DNA from: Cyrtodaria siliqua
Lineage: Eukaryota; Mollusca; Bivalvia; Adapedonta; Hiatellidae
NCBI GenBank assembly: GCA_037043455.1
Contig: JAWPHD010010986.1
Span: 23,875-87,874, forward strand
Direction of reading: 5' to 3'
Length of the DNA: 64,000 nt
This document shows positions 54,390 through 64,000 of the stretch, one piece after another. Made by a program: the position numbers and the translations under genes. Below the pieces are notes generated by a model. It did no database searches. It was not told the DNA's origin and saw nothing but the letters and a program-made list of their open reading frames with translations. The first letter of the stretch is position 1; the number at the start of each line of letters is the position of its first letter.

Positions 54390-54890
54390 ATATATTATAG
54401 AGGAGCTTAAATCTAAAAACAAAATTAAACGTAATCATCTAAATGGTCTTTGGTTTAAGCCATAATTAGGAATATATTGCTATCTTTAAACATTTGGATG
54501 GCGGCCATTTTGAAATGTGATAAACATGGTAACATGGGGTGGGGTGGGATCGGGTGGGGTGAGGGAATTTTATTATATTATAGAGCAGCTTAAATCTAAG
54601 CCAAAAATAAAATAAAACACTTCTGTGTAATAAGATTTTTTTCGGTTAAGCCATAATTAAGAATATTTTTCAGTGTGCTAAAGTAGTGGTGGGAGCGGGG
54701 ACATTTAATATATTATAGAGGAGCTTACATCTAAGCCAAACACAAAATAAAACATATGTGTAACTCTTCTTTGGATAAGCCATAATTAAGAATATATTGC
54801 TGTACTGAAGCATTTGGATGGCGGCCATTTTGAAATGTGCTAAAATTAGTAACAGAATGACCTGTGACCTCGGGGACCATTTTAGATTTT
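54390..54890 (+). repeat. Tandem repeat, ~150-180-bp unit, three copies
   Basis: Units begin near 54390, 54570 and 54708 with TATATTATAGAGGAGCTTA, followed by AAGCCATAATTA(A/G)GAATAT and, in two units, GGATGGCGGCCATTTTGAAA. Some carry G-rich tracts (GGGGTGGGGTGGGATCGGG, 54537-54555). Confidence 0.8.
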
Positions 54891-54938
54891 CAGGTTTGAC
54901 TACCAACTACTATCACAGAAAGTTTGGTGCTTTTGTCC

Positions 54939-55030
54939 ACTCAGTCCACATCCGACCATTTTAGTCCCTATCTACTGGGCTTTATTTCTTACCCTACTGC
55001 CATCCCAGTTAAACGGGATATCGGAATAAC
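54939..55030 (+). mobile_element. Dispersed element, right part
   Basis: TTTCTTACCCTACTGCCATCC and CAGTTAAACGGGATATCGG match the end blocks at 27460-27500 and 27680-27715 (CATCCCAATAAAACGGG). It completes the element split at 51328. Confidence 0.55.
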
Positions 55031-55108
55031 GGGATATCGGAATAACGGGATATATAAAGGTTGCATTACATACGAATATGGTAATATCTTCATATTACCA
55101 TATCCAAA

Positions 55109-55297
55109 ATGATTTATATTATACTAATAGTAATATATGCATGTAATGCCAATGATGGTAAGGCTGGCAAAGTGGATAGTACAGCTAGGCAGAATGTTAT
55201 TCTTAAAACAGATGAACACACACGAACAAATCATCTGGCGCATCTACACAAACCTTTTTCCTTTGTACACTATCACTGTATGAATGGTATCCTTTAG
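55109..55297 (+). CDS. Possible first exon of a secreted peptide (weak)
   Basis: A 62-codon frame starts MIYIILIVIYACNANDGKAG, which looks like a signal peptide with a cleavage site after CNA. A TATA-like TATATAAAGG lies about 55 bases upstream (55051-55060), and GGTATCC near 55285 could be a splice donor. No homology is recognised and no second exon is identified. It could equally be chance. Confidence 0.15.
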   Translation: MIYIILIVIYACNANDGKAGKVDSTARQNVILKTDEHTRTNHLAHLHKPFSFVHYHCMNGIL

Positions 55298-55588
55298 GAT
55301 TATGTTTGAATTGTCTGACATTCATTTTATGCTATGTTGCAGCCGTCACCAAACTTGAAGACAAACGATGAAGTTAATGAAGGATAGGTAATACTATACA
55401 AAAGTACATTGTATCGGTGTATTTCCTTTGTTATGTGATGTACAAGGGTATGTGATACTGCAGTAGATAAAGCCATTGCCGCTAAAAGTATGCTATGTTT
55501 AAAGAAAAAAACTACATTTTGGCCTCTAAAATATTAAAAGGAGTATGAAAGGAGAAATTTGGAAATCGCCGAACACGATAAATATAAA
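55298..55588. other. Intergenic, nothing recognised
   Basis: No coding frame, RNA gene or repeat family was identified. Confidence 0.35.
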
Positions 55589-56935
55589 ACAACAGGTCTA
55601 AGAGGGCCTGTATTGCTCTACTGGCTATATGGAGTATTTGATGGGAAACACGACAAGAATATGCGCAACTAGGCTTGGTACTGATCATTCCTGCCAAGTT
55701 TCAGTGAAACATAGCCAGGGGCTCAGAAAAAATAGTCCCGATAAAGTTTGTGTATTTTGGGGCCATAATTCCTTAGGGAACAAAATCATTCAACCGGAAC
55801 GCAGAGTTGATATATGCAAATAGGCTTCATCCCTACCAAGTTTCGTTGAAATCCGGCCAGGAGTTCAGGAGAAGTAATCTCTACAATGTTAGTGTATTAA
55901 CACATTTAAAGGACCATAACTCCACCAAAAATCATTCAACCGGAAAATTACAATGATAGCCGAAACCAAGTTTCGTTAAAATCCGACCAGACCAGTGATT
56001 GTAGAGAACTAGTCCAGACAAAGTTAGTGTATTAAAACCTTTAAAGAGTCACAACTCCAACAAAAAGCATTCAACCGGAACATGAGAAGATATGCGCAAC
56101 AAGGCTTGGTACTGGTCATTCTTGCCAAGTTTCACTAAACTCAAGCCAGAAAACTAGTCCGGACAAAGTTTGTGTATAAGGGGCAATAACTGTGTCAAAA
56201 TCATTCAACACAAACACGGCGATGATATCACTAGGCTTGGTATTGGTTATCCCTGCCAAGTTTCGTCGAAATCCAGTCAAGCATTGAGGAGAACCAGCCT
56301 GTACAAAGTTAGTATATTAAAATCTTTAAAGGGCCATAACTCTGCCAAAAATCATTCAACCGGAACACGGCTATGATATGCGGAACTAAGCTTGGTACTC
56401 ACCATCCCCGCCAAAATTCGTCGCAATTCGGCCCGGAGATCAGAAGTGACTAGTCTGGATAAAGTTTGCGTATCAAAACATTTAAAGGCCTATAACTCCA
56501 CAACAATTCATTCAAACGAAACACGGCAACGACATGCACAAATAGACCTGGTACTGATCATCCCTGCAAAGATGCACTGAAATCCGGCCAGGGTTTCAGG
56601 AGAACTAGACCGAACAATATGTGTGTATTAAAACATTTAAAGGGCCGTGGTTTCGCCAACAATCTTTGAGCCGAAATACGGTGATGACATGCATAACAAG
56701 GCTTGGCACTATTCATTCCTGCAAAGTTTCGTTGAAATCCGGCCAGGTGTTCAGGAGAATTAATCCAGACAAAGTTTGTGCATTAAATCCTTTTTAGGGC
56801 CATATCTCCACCAACAAGCACTCAACCGGAACACGGTGACGATATGCATAACTAGATTTGGTAATGATCATTCCTGCAAAGTGTCATTAAAATCCGACCA
56901 AATGAAGGTCCTGTCGTCTTAATGAGGCAAAATAC
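55589..56935 (+). repeat. AGGGCCATAACTC tandem array, ~155-bp unit, about eight copies
   Basis: Opens with AACAGGTCTAAGAGGGCCTG, related to the start of the insertion at 43966. Units carry AAGGGCCATAACTCC-type, ATCATTCAACCGGAACACGG and CCAAGTTTCGTTGAAATCCG cores with 15-25% divergence. Frames of 60-70 codons running through the units are not genes. Confidence 0.8.
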
Positions 56936-57720
56936 AGCATTTTAAACTAAGTCAAGGGCCGTAACTCCGGAGTCACTAATCCGATTTGGCTGGCTTTCAA
57001 ACTTGTCCGAGCTTTTATTGATATTAACAATCTGGTAAAGTGTGGTAAGATCGGCTGAAAAGTGAAAGCCCTATCGTCTTAACGAGTCAAAATACAGCGT
57101 TTTTAACTTAATCAAGGGCCATAACTCCGATGTTAACGGGTTTCGAACTCATCCAAGCTTTCATTGATATCAACAATCTGGTAAAGTTTGTAAAAGATCC
57201 GGTGAACAATGATGGTCCTATCATGTTAATGATGCCACATTATAGCATTCAGAAAATCAAGGACCATAACTCCGGTGTAAATAGTCTCTGCTGTTACAAA
57301 TCCGATTTGGCTGTTTTTCGAACTTTCATTGTTAATAACAATCTGTGTAAGTTTGGTTTCGAACTCGTCTGAGCTTTTTTTGATATCAACAATCTGGTAA
57401 AGTTTGGAAAAGGTCCGTTGAAAAATGAAGGCCCTATCGTGTTAATTATTGCATATTTCCAAAAAAACAGGGCCATAACGCTTGTGTAAATGGTCATATC
57501 TAACTGGTTTTCGAACTCGTCTAATGTTTCATTGCTATTAACAATCTAAGCAAGTTTGGTAAAGATCAAATAATAAATGAAGGTGCTAGAGTGTTCACAA
57601 GGCAGAAAATTGCTTTTTTTTCAGCAAAGGCAAGGGACATAACTCCGGCGTAAATAGTCCCCTCTGACTGGTTTTCGAACTCGTCCAATATTTCATTGCT
57701 ATTCATACAAAGAGGTGATA
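56936..57720 (+). repeat. Second AGGGCC-type array, ~160-bp unit, about five copies
   Basis: Units share AAGGGCCATAACTCCG, GGTTTCGAACTCGTCC, ATTGATATCAACAATCTGG and TGAAGGCCCTATCGTGTTAA. It follows the previous array directly and has drifted from it except for the GGCCATAACTC box. Non-coding. Confidence 0.78.
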
Positions 57721-59676
57721 GTTGTTTTATTACATAGATACAGTATTTCCCTGTTTTTGTATACGCTAAATCATACGTGAAAGCTTTAAATATTTTCACG
57801 CCTCAAACTAAATCAAACGTCTACCAAAATATCGTCATGTGTTCTTCCTAAACACACTAAAAAGCTGACAGTGTACCTGTTTCAAATATTTTGTAGTTTG
57901 TTCTCAAGCAAGTGGCGTTAAGAAAATAAAATGAAACACTCAAATGTTATCTCATAAACTAAAATGTCCTTAGTCATTAATGTTGATAACTTGCTGTAAT
58001 AAATCGTGTACAAATTGAAATACTAGTAATTAGGTTTTGGTTAGATTTATTTATCGCATTTCTTTAAAAACAGATATAATCAGGTTTGGCTTTCACTATA
58101 AAAGCATGAACTGTTGAAGTTCGGTTCTTTCATTATTTGAGTGAAAATAAAGCGAGATTACCGTGCATCATTTTAAGTTTGTATACGTTAAACAGTGTGT
58201 TAACTCGTACTTAATACATTTTGAACATTTAGTGAAAATTAATTTATTGATTTATATACTCATAATTGACTCAGTCAGCGATCTTAAGCTACACCACAGG
58301 GACATCTACCGCGTTAATAAACCTAATATATACTCACGGTCAATGAAAACTCACCAGAAAACAAATCCTTTTAAAAGTTAAAATTTGAGGCATTTTGGAC
58401 AAAATATGATACAACCATTTAATATTTTCTACGTGCAAACCTGGATTTAGTGCATTCCATACTGGTGTTATGAAATGCACGTGCATTTCCGGGCTTCTTT
58501 ACTTACATCGCACAAAGAAATCATTTTCTCATAAACATTCATTGCATAATACTGTCAGAAACCAAACAATAAAAAGGCCAATAAATATTCCGAAACAGAT
58601 TAATGCAGCTTGAAATTTAGAGGAACAGTTTTCTTTTTATGATAATCCATAGTTAACAATGTTAAATGACAAGGTAAATAACTGCGTAACTGATTGTCAC
58701 AAAAGCCTACCAATTAACGTGTAAGACAGTTTGGTATCAATATTCAATACTTAAAAAATAGAAAATATTGGTTCAGCAGTTTTATTCCTAGTGGTTTTCG
58801 AATAATCCAACAGTAAAATCATACAGAGTTAATGGTGCGTATATATCATGTTATGTTGTTCCGTTTCTATGTTCATTGGGTTTATGTTTGATAGTTGGCC
58901 TGGAGTGTGAGGTTTGAAATGAATTTATGCACATCTACGTGCTATGATTACATGTATTAAGTTGGAGGTTAAGTTGAGTGTAATAGTCACAAAAAGACCC
59001 TAAATCGACATAAGTGGACGTTTAAACAAAATCTCTGGAAAATGAAATGTCAGGAGTTATTCAGATCATCGACAGCTACCCACGCTGTTGAAGAAAATGT
59101 GCAATGGACATATAAACGTACGTTAGAAACATAAAAAACAAATACGACAATGGTTAATTTAGTGTGTTTATCACCGCAAAATGTAAAAGCTTAGCATGTA
59201 ACACAAATAAAATGGAAAATAGCTATTAGTAAGATGTAGTTGTGTACATAGAAAGGTTTCGGAAAGATTCCTTGATGGTGAACGATATATATATATGTAT
59301 ATTTCTTTTTTAAAAAAGGCGAACCCTGCTTCAGCCCAACGAAGTAAATACACCATATATGCAATATGGAATTATTTGGGGAAAACGATGTATACTGTAT
59401 GTGAGCAAAGACGTATTGGAAACGTTTTCTTGCTCTGCATGCAAGCGACGTCGGGTTTAATGTCTTTCAGAGACGGTTGAAAACATTCTGTCCTGTTTCA
59501 TAACAGACACGGTGTGATTAGAACTGAAAAATCTCTGGAAATATGATTAATTGCTCTACTATAGGAATTTATCTTTTAAGAAAACTAATTTAATAAATAC
59601 ATAAAAAAGGATCCATTGGAAGCAACAAACACAAACAAGAGATAAAAGTAGCAGACCCGGTTTTATTGAGTCTATT

Positions 59677-59732
59677 CGTGAGAGGTGTTGCTCTGTTCGT
59701 GAGAGATAATGTCGGGTGCAACACCTCTCACG
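59677..59732. repeat. Perfect 15-bp stem hairpin
   Basis: CGTGAGAGGTGTTGC at 59677-59691 and GCAACACCTCTCACG at 59718-59732 are exact reverse complements with a 26-base loop that again contains CGTGAGAG. Confidence 0.8.
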
Positions 59733-60672
59733 CCTCCTAGCACCGGCTTGAGCGATATTAAATCGAATTTCTTACAGGCCGTAATGTGCAAAACGTGTTG
59801 TTATTTTTGTTTCATTATTTACACTGAACAAAATTGCTAAGTATCAACTTTTGTATCTTAACTAATTTTCTTATTTTAAATATATTTTAGAATAGATATA
59901 TGATAAGTATTTTGTTTTGACTCATAGTTTGTAAAACAATTATTTTTTGTTTAAATTGTTACATCTTTTGAGAGTTACCCTCCCTTTATATGAAAACATG
60001 AAATGTACTGATAAAACACATAACATGAGTCAAAGATCGCTTAAAGATATAAAATTCTTAAAATTGGTATGAAATAATAGAAAAACATTTTTTTTTGACC
60101 CATTTATCGCAGATTTTCCGTCTATAAAAAATGAAATATGGATAATCTTAAATTACCTCCCTTTACATTGATTATTGTTTGAAATTCAAGTAACTGTAAT
60201 TCAGCGTTAACATTAAAAATTTCGAAAATTTCTTTTGCAAATGCATTTGTAGTGGTAATGCTAGTAAAACATGATGTCAAAATAATTTTAACAGGCATAT
60301 TTTAGAATTAGGAACATCGAAATCTTCATTAATTGGAAGTACTTAATAAAATCCTATATTCCCAGTTGTATAAGTGTTATAACTTATTTCTAAGAAAACA
60401 CATTGACTTAAACGTTTTAAAATATATTCATGCAATCAGAGCAGACGATTTACACTCGTTATTTTGCAGTTTAACCGTATCTCTAATCAAGCTCAAAATA
60501 CACAAAACAATAAGAATATTATTGACATATTCTTAGGTTGATACTTAGCAATTTGGTTTAGTATACATATTTCCTTTTTAAAATGATGAATTGCGACGCG
60601 TATGCCCACAATTAAAAACGAATGTGAAAGGGGGTGAGCAAGAATTGGAAAATGAATGTTAGAAAAACTTTG

Positions 60673-60727
60673 TTGGGTGGGGTGGGGGAGGGTTGTTGGG
60701 GTGGGGACGGGGGGGGAGGGGGAGGGG
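60673..60727 (+). repeat. G-rich tract with quadruplex potential
   Basis: Seven or more runs of three to nine G separated by one to three bases (GGGTGGGGTGGGGGAGGG and GGGGACGGGGGGGGAGGGGG). Such spacing meets the usual pattern for intramolecular G-quadruplexes. Confidence 0.6.
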
Positions 60728-63547
60728 CAAACTCCATACATTTTTTGTATTTTTAAGAGTGTAAATATAAAAAAGTAAATATCGCTCAAAAGTCCGATGG
60801 GAAAATACGTTTACGTGTCCACCAATATTCCTTTTTAGACACAACTAACTAGGAAATATTTCCACTGGCGGAAGATCCGCGTTCGTCGTATCGCTCCTAC
60901 TTGGTTTTATCCGGATACCGGATATTTCCTCATAACCTATTCCCCGTATGCTTTGCTCAATGGGTAAGAACGAATTCGCTTTAAAATAAGATAAATAACA
61001 TCTTCTCAATTCTATAACCGTGTGGAGGTAGAGAGTAACTTCTGAACAAAATCTGACAACCAAAAACAAACCAGGCTGTGTTATATGCTCTTCTCGTTGT
61101 GTTAGAAATCAAGTTTTAAGTCAACATTACCACATATCAATACACTAAATATGTTCTTTAACAAGCGACAAGTGCACGTTTGTCATGTTCATTTATTGGT
61201 TTCACTAATTTAGACTTAAGACAGAAAAAATTAATAACATCAATAGTACTTATTCCAAAGTAATTACACGCATACTACTTATTTTGATTTACTCACAAGA
61301 CTAGCTTGAATTGATAGTATGTTTTAAAAGCTGTTTTGTTCGCAAATACATTTATCTCGTTTTCTGTGTACGGGCAACCTGACATCTATAACAGGACCGT
61401 GTGATGGTCGCAATGTTAACGGTTTAATTATATCAATCATTCGAATATGCACGCACACACACACACTCGCAGGCATGCGACGCATGTACAGATATATACA
61501 CACATACACACATCTCTACCAAGTACAGTGATGTAATCTGAATTTCATTATTCTCTGCCTGCATATTCTTTGCCTGCCTTCAAATTGCGTTTAGTAAAGA
61601 TATTATAAATAGGCTAAATGTCTTGATCCTGTTATACTCAGTGTTTACATTAATAAGTGTAAAAGGTCAGTAAGCAACCGCGGCAGCTGGCATACAGATC
61701 CGAAATTGCAGTTGACTTGCGGCGTTAGTGTACTGCTATCTGGATTATAATTGTTTTGAAACGTATTAAGTGAGTATTGAAGTATTTCTGTATCTGTTTT
61801 ATGTGTACGCCTTCGAAATTAATTACATGTTTGTGTTGTGCTTTATTTTGTGATTGCATGATATTTGTTTACAGTTGATAATGACTGACACTTAATTGGC
61901 GATTGAGTTGTGGTCATTTTTGACTATTTGTCGAGATAGCTTCTGTCAGTTTTGAAGAGCGATGCATCAATGTTATTTGGTCAATAAGTTTATATTTCTA
62001 TGTTCCGTATAACAATATTTAAAAACAAACAAACAGCATAAGTATACATTTTTATTATTTCTAAAGTACATGTACCCTTTTGTTAGCTTGTTGCTGATAA
62101 GCTTTAGTCTTCCTCGCTGTGAGTCATTCGCTTCAGGTGATCTCCTGCATGTTTTGATACACCCTCTTGATTTGTGTAAGTAAGCTACATTAATTAGCCG
62201 GCGTATAGAGTTGCCACACGGTAACACAGTTGTGTCGGAAAAGGTGAAATGCAGCCCATTGAACATACTGCAAAATAAGCTATTTTTGGAGATCAGTCAC
62301 AAAGAGTCACAACATTCGTTCGCTTAGAGTATACTTTAATTCTGTAAATTATACACATGTGGCTCACAAACGGTTCATTATCTCGGAATAAAACCACCAA
62401 ATTTAATTCAGTTTCTCAACATTTTCGCGTCATTCATTCACACTATGCGTATTTTGAAAATAAACATCTGTCAAAAACACAACTCTACCTACCCTCTGTG
62501 CTGCTATACTCTCCAACAGAAATAGTCCTGACAAACACATTACAGTCCCACATCCGCCCAACAGGCACATTTTACAACAGATGTATACCTATTTCTAAAC
62601 CTACTGACAACGAGGTTTATATATAACTTACAGATTGTGAGAATAGAAACTCTACCAACATTATGTGGTCCCGCCGATTACGTGATGGGAAAGCTAAAGT
62701 TTAGCAGGATTGTATAAGGGATATTTCGATAATTAAACATGTTTAAAACATGTTTTACTGACAAAATCCGATAACCTGTTTAAACAATTACCTATTACAT
62801 CTTTTAATTTTACAATATTCATATTTTCTGAGCCGAAACTTAAGGTTATTTCATACTCCAGCAACCCGTTTTCGCTTCTTCTTGGAGATGGAGGTTCGAG
62901 TGGGTAGGACAGTAATACTCAGACCACGTAATGACAAAAACCTGCTTTACATAGCCATGCCAAACCCCTAAAACGAAGCGTCGAATTAAGAGTTACCAAC
63001 TCATAACTAATTTTACGCATATTTAATCTCGGATATTTAAGTGCCAGTGAATAAAACCTATACTTTATCGGCACATATACATTAGTTTATGACCTGAACA
63101 CCTGGATAGTGTTTCGATACATGATTTAATACTATAATTTTGCCGTTATTTGGCGGGCTAGTGCCTTTAATACTTACTATTAATGACAGCAATCATAATT
63201 ATTTATCATCAGGTTAGATTTAACAACGAAATAAATACTAATCTTAGGAAAAAAAGCGTGCAAATTATAAACTTTGGATTTGTTCTTGGGACTATTTTAG
63301 ATCCTACGACCCGAAGTACTTCCTGACTGTAGACGTTCGTTGACTCTCCTCACGCTGATTATCGGACTCACCTCAGAGTCAGGGGCAGGTACCTAGTTTA
63401 TGGGAGAGCGTAACGCTTGCCGTTGCTTCAAGTTTTATTAATCCGTTTTAAAAAACGATATATACAGTTAGCTTTTACCTCATAATAAATCAAAATTTTA
63501 AAGACAAAAAAATCGATATTTAAAAGAAAAAAAAAGGGGTAGCCTAA

Positions 63548-64000
63548 AGTGCGAAAAGGAGACTTTCCGCTACCGAAAAGGAGCCATGAAAATCTATATT
63601 TGAAGGATTAAGAAAATTACTTTTGATATATTTAGAAACATACTAATGCAATATGTTTGAGTAAAAGAATTAGTTAAATCAATCTCAATTAATTTTTTTG
63701 GTCAATAGTTTTGTCGTTTTGACTCACATTTTGACCATACGAAAGGACTTTCCGTCTACGAAAGGAGTCATAAATCAATATCTATAAGCTGAATACACAT
63801 TAAGTTATTATATTTATTGAAATAGATTATTAGAATATGTTTTGCTTTGAGAAATTAGTTAAATCAAACTTTAAATGACATTTGTTGTCAATACTTTTGT
63901 GTTTGACTTCATTTTAGGCCATACGAAAAGACTTTCGTCTACGAAAAGGAGTCATAAAATCAATATCTAAAGCTTAATGGGTGTTGTTTTAGTATATTAT
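63548..64000 (+). repeat. Tandem repeat, ~186-bp unit, runs off the right edge
   Basis: Unit heads at about 63553 (GAAAAGGAGACTTTCCG), 63738 (TACGAAAGGACTTTCCG) and 63922 (TACGAAAAGACTTTCG), each followed by a TACGAAAAGGAGTCAT-like block, ATCAATATCTA and TTAGTTAAATCAA. About two and a half units are in view; the array continues outside the window. Confidence 0.82.

Larger units (their letters stand above)
51328..54938. mobile_element. 3.6-kb element of tandem arrays bounded by 23-bp inverted ends
   Basis: Left end GGACAAAAGCACCAACATTTCCG (51328-51350, 23 bp) pairs with the reverse complement of 54916-54938, with 3 mismatches and the first 15 bases identical. Inside are three different tandem arrays and no open frame that could be a transposase. 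It sits inside a dispersed element whose two halves are found on either side. No clear target duplication. Best read as a non-autonomous DNA transposon with array cargo. Confidence 0.6.
57721..63540. other. Intergenic sequence, no recognised gene
   Basis: AT-rich. Frames of 60-98 codons show no family or coding bias. Small items inside: a TATA-like CTATAAAAGC at 58097; a perfect 15-bp stem hairpin at 59677-59732; a G-rich tract at 60673-60727; a CA microsatellite at about 61450-61466. A distant exon could be missed. Confidence 0.4.

Noticed and set aside
51386..57720. CRISPR-like array
   Set aside because: Units are contiguous diverged tandem repeats without unique spacers, in an animal-type genome with no cas genes.
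62880..62915. GGTTCGAGT, a tRNA B-box look-alike
   Set aside because: No A box, acceptor stem or anticodon arm can be folded around it.

Overview
The window looks like one contig from an animal nuclear genome, most likely a bivalve mollusc. The evidence is indirect: AT-rich sequence, arrays built on the AAGGGCCATAACTC motif and AAGAGGCCC-type repeats that are widespread in bivalves, two Polinton/Maverick elements, and a Penelope-like retroelement of the Naiad type (N-terminal GIY-YIG nuclease) whose in-frame TGA codons fall where cysteines are expected, a trait known from clam Naiads. There is no rRNA, tRNA or CRISPR array, and almost no host gene content. The only convincing host gene is an intronless rhodopsin-like GPCR (29048-30238) with a stop codon ahead of its first membrane segment.

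Layout. 286-3110: about 50 copies of a 57-bp minisatellite inside a dispersed element; other copies of that family lie at 3644-3910, 27270-27760, 28647-28731 and 51110-51327/54939-55030. 5071-26658: two direct copies of a ~1.35-kb unit flanking a 2.75-kb fold-back element with ~1.05-kb inverted arms and TTAA target duplications (6452-9200). The second copy of the unit is split by Polinton 1 (10094-26158, target duplication ATTATT); the first copy preserves the unoccupied site. Polinton 1 carries integrase, a PLA2-like protein, adenain-like protease, a glycine-rich structural protein, capsid fragment, packaging ATPase, a VLTF3-like zinc protein, several small proteins and a protein-primed DNA polymerase, nearly all broken. 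A 3.8-kb Naiad (about 14530-18350) sits inside one of its genes. 27.9-28.9 kb is a tandem duplication; 29.0-30.2 kb is the GPCR; 30.4-33.9 kb holds hairpins and a degenerate tandem array.

33957-49395 is Polinton 2, a different and probably younger lineage with nearly identical ~224-bp TIRs. It has DNA polymerase, integrase, major capsid, packaging ATPase, a probable penton-like protein and a set of small membrane or coiled-coil proteins, mostly with one or two lesions each. A 3-kb bivalve repeat (43966-46996) has removed part of its capsid region. The host tandem array resumes at 49396-50560. 51328-54938 is made almost only of three tandem arrays bounded by 23-bp inverted ends. 55.6-57.7 kb holds further arrays. 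57.7-63.5 kb shows no recognisable gene, and a 186-bp tandem repeat runs off the right edge.

How the parts work together: each Polinton encoded a self-replicating, integrating virus-like unit (polymerase, integrase, capsid, packaging ATPase, with protease and PLA2-like protein in element 1). As read here, neither can act alone. The Naiad is the most unusual item: one reading frame stays open for about 3.17 kb except for five TGA codons, all at expected cysteines, and two TAA codons.
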